Positions 9,219 through 18,745 of a stretch of 64,000 nucleotides of DNA are shown piece by piece. The stretch is from Hydrogenophaga sp. (GTDB taxonomy: Bacteria > Pseudomonadota > Gammaproteobacteria > Burkholderiales > Burkholderiaceae_C): assembly GCF_030373245.1 (NCBI RefSeq), contig NZ_JAUCZF010000004.1:124001-188000 (forward strand). Direction: 5' to 3'. The notes under the pieces were generated by a model. That model was not told the DNA's origin, did no database searches, and saw only the letters and a program-made list of their open reading frames with translations. The translations under genes were made by a program, and so were the position numbers. Each line of letters begins with the position of its first letter. Position 1 is the first letter of the stretch.

Positions 9219-10027
9219 TGACGGCTTCCACCGCGCCTGAAACCCTTCACGTTGAGCGCGCCGGCAGCGGTGAAACGCTGGTCCTGGTGCATGGTTACCT
9301 GGGTGGATCCAGCCAGTGGGCCGCCGAGGTCCAGGCCATGAGCCCGAGCCTGGATGTGGTCGCCATGGACTTGCCTGGTTTTGGCAAGAGCCGTCACCTG
9401 ACATCGCCCGATCAGATCACGGGCTATGCGCAAGCGGTACTGGCCTGTCTGGATGGGTTGGGCGTGCAGCGCTTCCATCTGCTGGGTCATTCGATGGGCG
9501 GCATGATCGTGCAAGAGGTCGTTCGCCTTGCGCCGGAGCGCGTCAATCGCCTGGTGCTGTATGGCACCGGGCCCCTGGGCTTGTTGCCTGGGCGTTTTGA
9601 AACCATGGCGCGCTCACGCGAGCGGCTTGCGCAAGACGGGGTTGATGCCACGGCGCGGCGCATCAGCGCCACCTGGTTGCTGCATCGCGAGGCCTCGCCC
9701 ATGGCCCAAGCGCTGGGAGATCTGGCGGCACAAGCCAGTGCGCAAGCGGCTGAAGCCGGACTTTGGGCGATGGAGCGCTGGGATGGCCGAGGTCACCTGT
9801 CTCAGATCACCCAGCCCACACTCATCGTCTGGGGGGACCAGGACCGCAGCTACCAGTGGGCCCAGGTCGAGACCCTGTGGCGCCAGATTCAAGGGGCCTC
9901 GTTGGCCGTGCTACCTCATTGCTCTCATGCGCTTCACCTTGAATACCCGAAGCTCTTTCACGCCCTGGTGCTGGATTTCTTACTGGGTCCCAGCAACCAG
10001 CCGACGTCGCGAGGTGCAACGGCCTGA
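9215..10027 (+). CDS. Alpha/beta hydrolase
   Basis: A serine hydrolase of 270 residues. The nucleophile elbow is GHSMGG (Ser near residue 97), the oxyanion region is VHGYLGGSSQW, the acid is likely the aspartate of VWGDQDRSYQW and the base the histidine of PHCSHALHLEYP. It resembles the MhpC/proline-iminopeptidase-like group of C-C or ester hydrolases. The start overlaps the DctM stop (ATGATG at 9215, with TGA inside), so it is translationally coupled to the TRAP transporter. The substrate is unknown. The second ATG at 9218 is an equally possible start. Confidence 0.85.
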   Translation: MMTASTAPETLHVERAGSGETLVLVHGYLGGSSQWAAEVQAMSPSLDVVAMDLPGFGKSRHLTSPDQITGYAQAVLACLDGLGVQRFHLLGHSMGGMIVQEVVRLAPERVNRLVLYGTGPLGLLPGRFETMARSRERLAQDGVDATARRISATWLLHREASPMAQALGDLAAQASAQAAEAGLWAMERWDGRGHLSQITQPTLIVWGDQDRSYQWAQVETLWRQIQGASLAVLPHCSHALHLEYPKLFHALVLDFLLGPSNQPTSRGATA

Positions 10028-10405
10028 GACGTCAGTCTTCTTCGGCGACGCGTCTCTCAAGGCACAAAGATTGCTTGATGATGGTTCGAAAATCTGTTCA
10101 ACAGGCGACCGATGAAATTCGAGTGCCATTTGGTCCGACTGAGCGAAGTCCGCATGTCGACATATCTTGCGAGCGAACCAGTCTTGCCGCCGTATCTGGT
10201 GCGCGCTCCCCATGACGAAAAACACCTGGGGGGTTTCTTTCCACTGGATCGTTCCGGTTGCCGCAATGGTTGGTTTCACGGAACTGGGATAGGCGCTGTA
10301 TGTTGGGGCATTCCAGAAGTTTTCGCCGCAGAAAATCAGGCGGCATTCACCGGGTAGAAAGGGTTTGAACCCGATCGCCTTCACACCATGACTAGGAGCA
10401 TTTCG
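10028..10405. other. Intergenic stretch without a recognised gene
   Basis: About 380 bases between the hydrolase and the gltI-like gene. Short open frames occur on both strands but none has a ribosome site, a family motif or convincing composition. The 3' portion must carry the promoter for the ABC transporter operon, but no clear -35/-10 pair was identified. A six-base complementary pair, GAGACG and CGTCTC, lies just after the hydrolase stop and could be a weak terminator stem. Confidence 0.4.
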
Positions 10406-11338
10406 ATGACCAAGCGTATTTCAATCAAGCAGGTGCTGCGGACCTCAGCCCTGGCAGGCGCGATGGCTCTGGCTTTCGGCGCGACGCCCAGCTTCGCGCA
10501 AGACACGGGCACGCTGGCCAAGATCAAGAGCAGCGGCAGCATCACCGTTGGCCACCGGGATGCTTCCATCCCGTTTTCCTACCTGGATGACAAGCAGCAG
10601 CCCATGGGCTACTCTCTGGATTTGTGCGCCAAGGTCATCGACGCCATCAAGGCCGAACTCAAGATGTCCAGCCTGAAGGTGCTCATGCAGCCTGTCACGG
10701 GCGCCACCCGCATTCCGCTGTTGGCCAACGGCACGATCGATATCGAGTGCGGCTCCACCACCAACAACGCTGCACGCCAGCAGCAGGTTGCCTACACGAT
10801 GACGAGCTTCGTGACGGCCAACCGCTTCATCTCCAAGAAGGCCGATAACCTGAAGACCCTGTCCGATCTCAAAGGCAAGACCGTGGTCTCGACCTCAGGT
10901 ACGACCAACATCAAGCAGATCACCGAATTGAACGCGGCGCAGAATCTGGGCTTGAATATTCTGGCTGCCAAAGACCACGCTGAATCGTTCTTGATGGTGG
11001 GCACCGGTCGAGCCGCAGCCTTCATCATGGATGACATCTTGCTTGCTGGCCTGGCCGCCAACCACCCCACCCCTGATCAATGGCAGATCTCCGCCGATGC
11101 CCTTTCCGTTGAGCCCTACGGCATCATGTTGCGCAAGGATGATCCTGCCTTCAAGAAGGTGGTCGATGGCGCCATGACTGCGATGATGAAGAGTGGCGAG
11201 ATCAACAAGATCTACGCCAAGTGGTTCCAGCAGCCGATTCCACCCAAGGGCATCAACCTCAACATCCCGATGGGCGACGCGCTCAAGCGGGTGATCGCCA
11301 ACCCGACCGATTCCCCTGATCCGGCTGTCTACAAGTAA
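10406..11338 (+). CDS. gltI: Amino-acid ABC transporter substrate-binding protein, GltI-like (glutamate/aspartate)
   Basis: A periplasmic binding protein of 310 residues, family 3 solute-binding fold. The signal peptide ends near FGATPSFAQD. The mature protein begins with TGTLAKIKSSGSITVGHRDA and continues with IPFSYLDDKQQPMGYSLDLC, the classic GltI/HisJ opening. ATG at 10406 has AGGAG seven bases upstream; an ATG at 10388 lacks one. Two permeases and an ATPase follow, giving a complete gltIJKL-type importer. Dicarboxylic amino acid is the likely ligand; a related compound such as cysteate cannot be excluded from sequence. Confidence 0.88.
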   Translation: MTKRISIKQVLRTSALAGAMALAFGATPSFAQDTGTLAKIKSSGSITVGHRDASIPFSYLDDKQQPMGYSLDLCAKVIDAIKAELKMSSLKVLMQPVTGATRIPLLANGTIDIECGSTTNNAARQQQVAYTMTSFVTANRFISKKADNLKTLSDLKGKTVVSTSGTTNIKQITELNAAQNLGLNILAAKDHAESFLMVGTGRAAAFIMDDILLAGLAANHPTPDQWQISADALSVEPYGIMLRKDDPAFKKVVDGAMTAMMKSGEINKIYAKWFQQPIPPKGINLNIPMGDALKRVIANPTDSPDPAVYK

Positions 11339-11344
11339 GCCCCT

Positions 11345-11372
11345 GACCCCGGATCGGTCGCGTTCCGGGGTC
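11345..11372 (+). terminator. Intercistronic hairpin after gltI
   Basis: A perfect nine-base stem (GACCCCGGA with TCCGGGGTC) around a ten-base loop, with no T-tract, between gltI and gltJ. Such hairpins after binding-protein genes often protect the upstream mRNA or reduce read-through so that more binding protein than permease is made. That role is inferred. Confidence 0.5.
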
Positions 11373-11391
11373 CTGTTGTGATGGCGAGCAC

Positions 11392-12126
11392 ATGAACTAC
11401 AACTGGAACTGGGGCATTTTCTGGGAGCTTTCCCCAGATGCCAGCGGTACTTACCTGCACACCCTGTGGCTTGGTCTCAACTGGACACTGGCCACTGCGC
11501 TGACGGCCTGGGTTTTCGCGCTTTTGCTGGGTACGGTCGTAGGCACGCTGCGCACCCTTTCGGGTGGCTGGCTGCCGCGACTGGCCAACGCGTATGTGGA
11601 GGTGTTTCGCAACCTGCCGCTGCTGGTGCAGATGTTTCTTTGGTTCTTCGTGGTGCCCGAGCTCCTGCCCAAAGACATCGGCACCTGGGTCAAGCAACTG
11701 CCCAACGCCAGCTTCTGGACGGCCGTCGTGGCGCTGGCATTTTTCACCTCGGCCAGAGTGGCCGAGCAGGTCCGGGCCGGCATTCAGTCCTTGCCGCACG
11801 GCCAGACCCTCGCTGGCACGGCGCTGGGGCTCACGCTTTCGCAGACATACCGCTATGTCTTGCTGCCCATGGCGTTTCGCATCATCTTGCCGCCGATGAC
11901 CAGCGAGTTCATGAACATCATCAAGAACAGCGCGGTGGCGTTGACCATTGGTCTGATGGAGCTCACAGCGCGGGCTCGTTCCATGCAGGAGTTCAGCTTC
12001 CAGGTGTTTGAGGCCTTCACAGCTGCCACCCTGATTTACCTCGCGGTCAACGGCGTCGTGGTGCTGGCCATGCGCATGCTGGAGAAACGGGTGGCCGTAC
12101 CCGGCTACATGGGTGGCAAGCCATGA
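11392..12126 (+). CDS. gltJ: Amino-acid ABC transporter permease, GltJ-like
   Basis: An inner-membrane permease of 244 residues with five or six hydrophobic segments. The N-terminal MNYNWNWGIFWELSPDASGT and LWLGLNWTLATALTAW are typical of GltJ. The EAA loop that contacts the ATPase is around SLPHGQTLAGTALGLTLSQT (near residue 130). It follows gltI by about 50 bases, separated by a hairpin, and precedes gltK. It should pair with GltK to form the channel of the glutamate/aspartate-type importer. Confidence 0.88.
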   Translation: MNYNWNWGIFWELSPDASGTYLHTLWLGLNWTLATALTAWVFALLLGTVVGTLRTLSGGWLPRLANAYVEVFRNLPLLVQMFLWFFVVPELLPKDIGTWVKQLPNASFWTAVVALAFFTSARVAEQVRAGIQSLPHGQTLAGTALGLTLSQTYRYVLLPMAFRIILPPMTSEFMNIIKNSAVALTIGLMELTARARSMQEFSFQVFEAFTAATLIYLAVNGVVVLAMRMLEKRVAVPGYMGGKP

Positions 12127-12180
12127 CGTCGCCCGGACTGCTGCACTCGACCTTGAACGATCGGACAAGGCTGAGCCACC

Positions 12181-12873
12181 ATGTTTGAAAATTTCGACTT
12201 CGACATCATCGCTCGCAGCTGGCAGGTGTTGATCTTTCAGGGTCTGGCGTTCACGGCGCAGGTCACGGTGCTGGCCATGGTGGGTGGCATCATCCTGGGC
12301 ACCTTGCTTGCGATGATGCGCTTGTCATCGATCAAGGCGCTCTCATGGACTGCCACGGTCTATGTGAACGGGTTGCGTTCGATTCCGCTGGTGCTGGTGA
12401 TCTTCTGGTTCTATTTTCTGGTGCCTTACATCGGCGCCTGGATCATCGGATCACCGACACCGATCAAGGTGGGTGCTTTCACGTCTGCGCTGGTCACCTT
12501 CATCCTGTTTGAGGCCTGCTACTACTGCGAGATCATGCGCGCAGGCATTCAGAGCATTCCCAAGGGGCAGGCCTCCGCTGGCTATGCGCTGGGTCTGAAC
12601 TACTGGCAGGTGATGTCTCAGGTGGTCCTGCCGCAGGCCTTTCGCAACATGACTCCGGTGCTGCTCACGCAGACCATTGTGCTGTTCCAGGACGTTTCGC
12701 TGGTCTACATCATCTCGTTGCCGGACTTCGTCACCATTGCCAGCAAGATCGCCCAGCGCGACGGCCGCCTGATTGAGATGTACCTGTTTGTGGCGATGGT
12801 CTACCTGGCCATCTGCCTGCTGTTGTCCTATGGTGTCAAACGCCTGCAAGCGCGCACCGCTATCGCACGCTGA
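12181..12873 (+). CDS. gltK: Amino-acid ABC transporter permease, GltK-like
   Basis: The second permease of the importer, 230 residues, with a HisM-type arrangement: [20 protein letters not shown], then the EAA loop [20 protein letters not shown] near residue 125. The N-terminus [15 protein letters not shown] is typical of GltK. It starts 54 bases after gltJ and is followed 31 bases later by the ATPase gene. No unusual feature was seen. Confidence 0.88.
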   Translation: MFENFDFDIIARSWQVLIFQGLAFTAQVTVLAMVGGIILGTLLAMMRLSSIKALSWTATVYVNGLRSIPLVLVIFWFYFLVPYIGAWIIGSPTPIKVGAFTSALVTFILFEACYYCEIMRAGIQSIPKGQASAGYALGLNYWQVMSQVVLPQAFRNMTPVLLTQTIVLFQDVSLVYIISLPDFVTIASKIAQRDGRLIEMYLFVAMVYLAICLLLSYGVKRLQARTAIAR

Positions 12874-12904
12874 CCGCAGTCAGATCCAAAATGAAAGTAC
12901 CCAC

Positions 12905-13639
12905 ATGCCCATGATCGAGATGGACCACGTCAGCAAGTGGTACGGCAGCTTCCAGGTGCTCAAGGATTGCACCACCCAGGTCGACAAAGGTGAGGTCGTG
13001 GTGGTGTGTGGCCCGTCGGGCTCGGGCAAGTCCACCCTGATCAAGACCGTCAATGCGCTGGAGCCTTTTCAAAAGGGCCGCATCACCGTCGACGGGATCG
13101 ACGTGGGCGCCAAGGGCACCGATCTGCCGCGGCTGCGCTCACGCATTGGCATGGTGTTTCAAAACTTCGAGCTGTTTCCGCACCTGTCGATCACCCGCAA
13201 TCTGGCGCTGGCACAGGTCAAGGTCCTCGGCCGCAGCGAAGATGAGGCCATGGAGCGTGGTCTGAGGTTGCTCGATCGCGTCGGCCTGATCGCTCAGAAG
13301 GAGAAGTTTCCCGGCCAGCTCTCGGGCGGGCAGCAGCAGCGCGTAGCGATTGCCCGGGCCTTGTCCATGGACCCGATTGCGATGCTGTTCGACGAGCCCA
13401 CGTCGGCGCTCGATCCGGAGATGATCAACGAAGTGCTCGACGTGATGGTGCAGCTGGCGCTGGAGGGCATGACCATGATGGTCGTTACACACGAAATGGG
13501 CTTTGCGCAGCGGGTTGCCAAGCGCGTGATCTTCATGGACCAGGGCGAGATCGTCGAGGATGCGACCAAGGAAGAATTTTTTGGTGCACCATGCAGCGAA
13601 CGGGCGCAATCGTTTCTGTCGAAAATCTTGCAGCACTGA
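12905..13639 (+). CDS. gltL: Amino-acid ABC transporter ATP-binding protein, GltL-like
   Basis: The ATPase subunit, 244 residues. The Walker A motif is GPSGSGKST (near residue 38), the Q-loop is [12 protein letters not shown], the signature is [15 protein letters not shown], Walker B is [12 protein letters not shown], and the H-loop is VVTHEMGFA. All catalytic residues are intact. It belongs to the polar amino acid (GlnQ/GltL) subfamily. The ATG at 12905 is used; a second ATG two codons on (12911) is possible. A LysR gene follows about 200 bases downstream on the same strand. Confidence 0.92.
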   Translation: MPMIEMDHVSKWYGSFQVLKDCTTQVDKGEVVVVCGPSGSGKSTLIKTVNALEPFQKGRITVDGIDVGAKGTDLPRLRSRIGMVFQNFELFPHLSITRNLALAQVKVLGRSEDEAMERGLRLLDRVGLIAQKEKFPGQLSGGQQQRVAIARALSMDPIAMLFDEPTSALDPEMINEVLDVMVQLALEGMTMMVVTHEMGFAQRVAKRVIFMDQGEIVEDATKEEFFGAPCSERAQSFLSKILQH

Positions 13640-13842
13640 AGCCCCGTTCCTTTCGAACTGAATCCGGATATCGAGCACAGGATCCGAAGCGTTCTTTCTG
13701 CCGCCTTCCGGCGTTGAGGTGTAGGAGCATGGGTGCATAGTGCGCGGCGGACCCGATGCCCTTTCATCAGCAGATTGCGGCACCTCCGGTTCACTGGAGC
13801 ACCGAATAGACTGAGGGTATCGCATTACTCACCGGAGCGCCC

Positions 13843-14769
13843 ATGGAACTCAAGTGGCTGGACGACTACCTGGCCTTGATTGAAACCGACAGCTTTTCTG
13901 CCGCCGCACAAAAGCGCCACATTTCGCAGCCCGCCTTTTCTCGCCGCATTCAGTTGCTGGAGGCGTGGCTGGGGGTGGATCTCATCGATCGTTCGCGCAA
14001 ACCGCTGCGCTTCACGCCGCTGGCCCTGCAACACGAGGCAGCCTTTCGAAGCCTGGCGACGGGTGTGTACGAGTTTCGCGCCTCACTCCGATCTGAGGCA
14101 GCCCACAGTCCTGGCCTCGTCATGGTGGCGCAACACAGCCTCGCCGCTTCCTATTTGCCCACCTTGCTGGAGCAATGGCGGGCGCAGATACCCCAGCAGC
14201 GCTTTCGAATCCGTTCAGAAAACCGCGATGAGTGCCTCGCCCTGCTGGCGCGCGGGCATGCCGATATCTTGGTGAGCTACGAGAGCCCGCAATCGGGTAG
14301 TGGTGTTCCGCCGCAAATGGCCACTCCTTGCGCCCTGGGCGAAGATGCGTTAGTCCTGGTTGCCAGCGCCAAGCTGTGCGAGGCGGCCGATTTCCTGGAG
14401 CCTAGTCAGCCACTGCCCTTGTTGTGCTTTCCGCCAGAGAGCTTTTTTGGACAGGCCGTGCGTGCTCACGCAATGCCCGAACTCATGCGTGACCGCCTGG
14501 TGGCTGTGCAGTACGTCAGCGAGTTCAGTCTGGGTTTGCGCGAAATGGCGCTGATCCATCAGGGGGCTGCCTGGCTTCCGCGGACCTTGATCGCTCAGGA
14601 TTTGAAGGCGGGCACCTTGTGCGAGCTCAGTGCCGTGGGTCGGCCCGTGCCGCTGATCATCATGGCCTATTTCGCCAGCCGCGGCGGCCAAGCCCTGCAA
14701 GATTTGTTGACCCAGTTCATGGTCGCGCGAATGACAGACTCGGGGATTCCTGGCTCCTCGATCGCTTGA
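13843..14769 (+). CDS. LysR family transcriptional regulator
   Basis: A regulator of 308 residues. The winged helix-turn-helix occupies residues 1-60 (MELKWLDDYLALIETDSFSA, then AFSRRIQLLEAWLGVDLIDR), followed by a periplasmic-binding-like effector domain. The sequence resembles the HypT/YjiE-type LysR group with its short linker, but the effector is not readable. It lies 200 bases downstream of gltL in the same direction, with its own probable promoter in the gap, and may control the importer. Confidence 0.85.
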   Translation: MELKWLDDYLALIETDSFSAAAQKRHISQPAFSRRIQLLEAWLGVDLIDRSRKPLRFTPLALQHEAAFRSLATGVYEFRASLRSEAAHSPGLVMVAQHSLAASYLPTLLEQWRAQIPQQRFRIRSENRDECLALLARGHADILVSYESPQSGSGVPPQMATPCALGEDALVLVASAKLCEAADFLEPSQPLPLLCFPPESFFGQAVRAHAMPELMRDRLVAVQYVSEFSLGLREMALIHQGAAWLPRTLIAQDLKAGTLCELSAVGRPVPLIIMAYFASRGGQALQDLLTQFMVARMTDSGIPGSSIA

Positions 14770-15014
14770 TTCTTCCCATTCGGTATGGCTACCTTACCCT
14801 TGCGGATCGCGACGATGAAATTCCCTCCCATGAGGGTCCCTGAGCCAATGCTGCACCGCTCGGTGCATTCTGTGTTCCGTGCTCTCGCCCAAGCAGACTG
14901 CACAGCGCCCAGCAACCGAGCGTGCTCTGAGAGCTGGCGATCCATGGCTTCTGCGCTGGCCACCAAATGCCGCGGGGCACAATGCCTCACTCGCCGTTGA
15001 TGGAGATCATTCCC

Positions 15015-15491
15015 ATGAAGACGAAAAGTTTCATCCTTCTGCTGGCATCCCATGGCATTGTCGGCGCACTCGGTTTTGCGGGTGGCATCTACACGCTGCC
15101 GATCCTCATTGCGCCAGACGCGCCCACCGAGGCCCAGGTGTCAGCGGTGGCGGCCGCGGCCACCTACACCGGAGAGTTTCGGCGCGATCTCCAGGACAGC
15201 GATGCCTTGCATTGGGGTGAAGGACCCGTATCAGTGAGCCCGACTTCGATTTCTCACCGGGGGAAGCTGGCTCCCGGACCAGACTACAAGCTTTATCTGT
15301 CGCCTGAGTTCATTGAGACAGAGCGCGACTTCAATCGCTTGAAATCTCGCATGACACTGGTGGGTGACGTCAAGACTTTCAACAACTTCTTGGTACCCGT
15401 GCCGCCCGGCGTGGATCCCTCGCAGTACACGACCGTCATCGTGTGGTGCGAGACTTTCGGTGAGTTCATTACCTCAGCTCGGTACAAGTAG
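15015..15491 (+). CDS. DM13-domain exported protein
   Basis: A protein of 158 residues with an N-terminal signal or anchor helix (MKTKSFILLLASHGIVGALG). A DM13-type domain follows: YTGEFRRDLQDSDALHWGEG, LAPGPDYKLYLSPEFI, then a C-terminal YTTVIVWCETFGEFITSARY with the single conserved cysteine. DM13 domains are beta-sandwiches thought to take part in redox or electron transfer in the envelope; that role is only proposed. Start ATG at 15015 has GGAG about nine bases upstream. It stands alone between the LysR gene and the antiporter, with about 245 bases of featureless sequence before it. Confidence 0.7.
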   Translation: MKTKSFILLLASHGIVGALGFAGGIYTLPILIAPDAPTEAQVSAVAAAATYTGEFRRDLQDSDALHWGEGPVSVSPTSISHRGKLAPGPDYKLYLSPEFIETERDFNRLKSRMTLVGDVKTFNNFLVPVPPGVDPSQYTTVIVWCETFGEFITSARYK

Positions 15492-15677
15492 CTGATGTCT
15501 TGTGCCGCACATCTGCTCTGGGCTTTGCGTGCATGAGGCCCCGCCGACAGGCGTTCAGGCTACAGCCACTCGACGCTGCAGCACCCGGCGAAGTGCCAGA
15601 GTAGCGGGCCTGCTGACCCTTAAGGCCAACCGGCCTTGCGCCTGCCGGTAGGATGCAGCGTCGGCCCAGCCCGGGCC

Positions 15678-17285
15678 ATGCTTGTGACGATGATGGAACC
15701 TCTGATGATTGCGCTGGCCTTTGCTGCTGGCTTTGCTGTGCAACTGGTCAAGCTGCCGCCGTTGATCGGCTTTCTGGCCGCAGGCTTTGCGCTCAACGCC
15801 CTGGGCTACGAGCGCACCGCCGCGCTGGACACCATTGCCAACCTGGGCGTGACGCTGCTGCTTTTCACCATTGGGTTGAAGCTGGACATCAAGACGCTGC
15901 TGAAGACTGAGGTCTGGGCATCGGCCAGTTTGCACATCGTTGGCTCGACGCTCTTGCTGGCCAGTGTGTTGTTCGTTCTCAAGCTGTTGGGCTTGGCGAT
16001 GGCCACCGAACTGGGCTGGACAGCGATGGTGTTGCTGGGCTTTGCACTGAGCTTTTCCAGCACGGTGTTTGCCGTGAAGGTGCTGGAAGACCGAAGCGAA
16101 CTCGGCTCACTTTACGGTCGCATCGCTATCGGCATCCTGGTGATGCAAGACGTATTTGCCGTCATCTTTCTGAGCGCCTCGTCCGGCCAGTTGCCCAGTC
16201 CATGGGCGCTCTGCCTCGTGTTGTTGTGGCCCGCGGCCAAGCTCATGAAGGTGGCGCTTGACCGCGTAGGCCATGGCGACTTGCAGGTGCTGTATGGCGC
16301 TTTCCTGTCGCTGGTGGTCGGCTACAGCCTGTTTGAAGCGGTGGGCGTGAAGGGCGATCTGGGCGCGCTCATCGTCGGCATGTTGCTGGCATCGCACCCC
16401 GCCACGGCCGGACTGGCGAAGTCGCTTTTTCACCTCAAAGAGCTGTTCCTGGTGGGCTTCTTCCTGAGCGTCGGGCTGGGTGCGCTGCCCGACCTGACCA
16501 TGGTGGTCATGGCGGGCCTTCTTTTGATGGTGTTGCCGCTGAAAAGCGCGTTGTACTACCTGGTGCTGATGCGTTTTGGACTTCGCACGCGAACCGGTGT
16601 GTTGTCCACGCTGGCACTCACCAACTACTCCGAGTTCGGTCTCATCGTGGCGGCCATCGCAGCCGCAGCAGGCTGGTTATCGCCGGAATGGCTGGTGGTG
16701 ATCTCGCTCGCGCTGGCCGCCAGCTTTGTGCTGGCCGCTCCGCTGAATGCCGCCAGCGAAGCGCTCTATGCGCGCTACAAGATGCCCTTGTCCAGGATGG
16801 AAGGTCAGACCCTGCTGGCCGCGGACCAGCCGATTCGACTTGGCGAGGTCGATGCCGTCGTGCTGGGCATGGGGCAAATTGGCAGCGGCGCCTACCACCG
16901 GCTGATCGAAACCCACGGTCTGCGCGTGCTGGGCGTGGACAACGATCCCGACAAGCTGAGCGCACACCAGGCCGCCGGACGCCGGGTGATCGAAGGGGAT
17001 GCGGTTGACTCCGACTTCTGGGACAAGCTGGTCGTGAGCGGGCATTTGAAGCTGGTGCTGCTGGCCATGCCGTCGCATGCTGGCAACCTATACGCTTTGC
17101 AGCAACTCAAGCACCGGGCATTTGCAGGAAGGATCGCTGCCATCGTGAAATACAGCGACGAGCAGGAGCCGTTGCGCGCCCTCGGTGCCGATGCGGTGTT
17201 TCATGTGGCCGACGAAGCTGGGACAGCATTTGCCGATGACGCTGTGGCTGGGGTGGACGATTCGAGGACAGTGCAGGGAGCGTGA
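15678..17285 (+). CDS. CPA2 monovalent cation:proton antiporter with TrkA-N domain (Kef/YbaL-like)
   Basis: A membrane protein of 535 residues. Residues 8-375 hold about 12 hydrophobic segments, including GLKLDIKTLLKTEVW and the SFSSTVFAVKVLED ion-pathway segment of the KefB/YbaL group. After a linker, a Rossmann-type TrkA-N domain begins at AVVLGMGQIGSGAYHRL (near residue 395) with the acidic residue of VDNDPDK expected to bind NAD(H) or AMP. The C-terminus is short, with no TrkA-C domain. The ATG at 15678 is one of several closely spaced starts (others at 15690 and 15693). The gene converges on gcdH, with a strong hairpin between. Confidence 0.85.
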   Translation: MLVTMMEPLMIALAFAAGFAVQLVKLPPLIGFLAAGFALNALGYERTAALDTIANLGVTLLLFTIGLKLDIKTLLKTEVWASASLHIVGSTLLLASVLFVLKLLGLAMATELGWTAMVLLGFALSFSSTVFAVKVLEDRSELGSLYGRIAIGILVMQDVFAVIFLSASSGQLPSPWALCLVLLWPAAKLMKVALDRVGHGDLQVLYGAFLSLVVGYSLFEAVGVKGDLGALIVGMLLASHPATAGLAKSLFHLKELFLVGFFLSVGLGALPDLTMVVMAGLLLMVLPLKSALYYLVLMRFGLRTRTGVLSTLALTNYSEFGLIVAAIAAAAGWLSPEWLVVISLALAASFVLAAPLNAASEALYARYKMPLSRMEGQTLLAADQPIRLGEVDAVVLGMGQIGSGAYHRLIETHGLRVLGVDNDPDKLSAHQAAGRRVIEGDAVDSDFWDKLVVSGHLKLVLLAMPSHAGNLYALQQLKHRAFAGRIAAIVKYSDEQEPLRALGADAVFHVADEAGTAFADDAVAGVDDSRTVQGA

Positions 17286-17385
17286 GCGAGAAGGGCTCGC
17301 AGATTCTTGACATCTCCGCCATTGCAAGTTCAGTTTGACCGCAAATTCTGCGCTCTGGTTGCCTCCACCCTTGACGCGTTCAAAT

Positions 17386-17424
17386 CAAGTAAAGAGGGCT
17401 GCCTTGGGCAGCCCTCTTTACTTG
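17386..17424. terminator. Bidirectional hairpin between convergent genes
   Basis: A perfect 18-base stem (from CAAGTAAAGAGGGCTGCC) with a three-base TTG loop. The stem is flanked by A- and T-containing ends that can serve as a terminator for the antiporter from the left and for gcdH from the right. Confidence 0.8.
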
Positions 17425-17439
17425 CCGTCGGACGCCTGG

Positions 17440-18642
17440 TCAGTTCGAAAACGCCGCAATCCCCGTGATCGCACGACCCAGGATCAGCGCATGCACATCG
17501 TGCGTGCCTTCGTAGGTGTTCACCACCTCCAGGTTCACCAGGTGGCGGGCCACGCCGAACTCGTCGCTGATGCCGTTGCCACCCATCATGTCGCGCGCCA
17601 TGCGGGCGATATCCAGCGCTTTGCCACAGCTGTTGCGCTTGAGAATGCTGGTGATCTCCACCGAGGCCGTGCCCTCGTCCTTCATGTGGCCCAGGCGCAG
17701 GCACCCCTGCAGGCCGAGGCTGATCTCGGTCAGCATGTCGGCCAGTTTTTTCTGGATCAGCTGGTTGGCCGCGAGCGGGCGGCCGAACTGCTGGCGGTCC
17801 ATCACGTACTGGCGGGCGCGGAAGTAGCAGTCTTCGGCCGCGCCGAGGGCGCCCCAGGCGATGCCGTAGCGCGCGCTGTTGAGGCAGGTGAATGGGCCCT
17901 TGAGACCGCGCACCTCAGGAAAGGCGTCTTCCTCGGGGCAGAACACGCCGTCCATCACGATCTCGCCGGTGATGCTGGCGCGCAGGCCCACCTTGCTGTG
18001 GATGGCCGGTGCGCTCAGCCCCTTGGCGCCCTTGTTCAAGATGAAGCCGCGGATGGCGCCTTCGTCGTCCTTGGCCCAGACCACAAACACATCGGCGATC
18101 GGGCTGTTGGTGATCCACATCTTGCTGCCGCTCAGGCTGTAGCCGCCGGCCACCTTCTTGGCACGGGTGACCATGCTGGCCGGGTCGGACCCGTGGTTGG
18201 GCTCTGTCAGGCCGAAGCATCCAATCCATTCGCCGGTGGCGAGCTTGGGCAGGTATTTTTGCTTCTGTGCTTCGGTGCCGAACTCGTTGATCGGCACCAT
18301 CACCAGCGAGCTCTGCACGCTCATCATGCTGCGGTAGCCCGAGTCCACCCGCTCCACTTCGCGCGCTACCAGGCCGTAGCAGACGTAGTTCAGGCCGGCG
18401 CCGCCGTACTGCTCGGGAATGGTGGCACCGAGCAGGCCGAGCTCGCCCATTTCGCGAAAGATGGCGGCGTCGGTCTTCTCGTGGCGGAAAGCCTCGGTCA
18501 CGCGAGGCAGCAACTTCGCCTGACAGTAGGCGTGGGCGGCGTCCATTACCTGGCGCTCGTCGTCGGTGAGCTGGGTGGCGAGCTGGAAGGGATCGTCCCA
18601 GCTGAAGCGGGCTTTGGCTGGAGCCTTGACGGGGGAAAGCAT
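17440..18642 (-). CDS. gcdH: Glutaryl-CoA dehydrogenase
   Basis: An FAD acyl-CoA dehydrogenase of 400 residues that oxidises and decarboxylates glutaryl-CoA to crotonyl-CoA in lysine, tryptophan and related degradation. GCDH signatures are visible: [36 protein letters not shown], and [20 protein letters not shown], whose glutamate is the catalytic base. The start ATG at 18642 gives the usual length. Upstream and divergent is a LysR gene that matches the gcdR position seen in Pseudomonas and Comamonadaceae. A perfect hairpin lies after the stop. Confidence 0.93.
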   Translation of the reverse strand: MLSPVKAPAKARFSWDDPFQLATQLTDDERQVMDAAHAYCQAKLLPRVTEAFRHEKTDAAIFREMGELGLLGATIPEQYGGAGLNYVCYGLVAREVERVDSGYRSMMSVQSSLVMVPINEFGTEAQKQKYLPKLATGEWIGCFGLTEPNHGSDPASMVTRAKKVAGGYSLSGSKMWITNSPIADVFVVWAKDDEGAIRGFILNKGAKGLSAPAIHSKVGLRASITGEIVMDGVFCPEEDAFPEVRGLKGPFTCLNSARYGIAWGALGAAEDCYFRARQYVMDRQQFGRPLAANQLIQKKLADMLTEISLGLQGCLRLGHMKDEGTASVEITSILKRNSCGKALDIARMARDMMGGNGISDEFGVARHLVNLEVVNTYEGTHDVHALILGRAITGIAAFSN

Positions 18643-18716
18643 GGTGAGGGTCTCCGGTTGGGTTTTTCTGTGGGCACGATTGTCGCCCTCAGTTGCATAG
18701 TTGTCTAATATCGAAG

Positions 18717-18734
18717 CTGTATTCAGCCATACAG
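18717..18734. promoter_or_regulatory. Inverted repeat in the gcdH-gcdR divergent promoter region
   Basis: CTGTAT and ATACAG flank six bases (TCAGCC), a perfect dyad with the spacing usual for LysR regulators. It lies between the divergent gcdH and LysR genes, 11 bases from the LysR ATG. The position suggests autoregulatory binding by the LysR protein; the activating site for gcdH may include additional half-sites toward gcdH. Confidence 0.5.
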
Positions 18735-18745
18735 AAAGCGTATTC

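Noticed and set aside
10112..10357. Small open frames of 60-130 codons in the gap before gltI
   Set aside because: Both strands have overlapping short frames without ribosome sites, motifs or gene-like composition.
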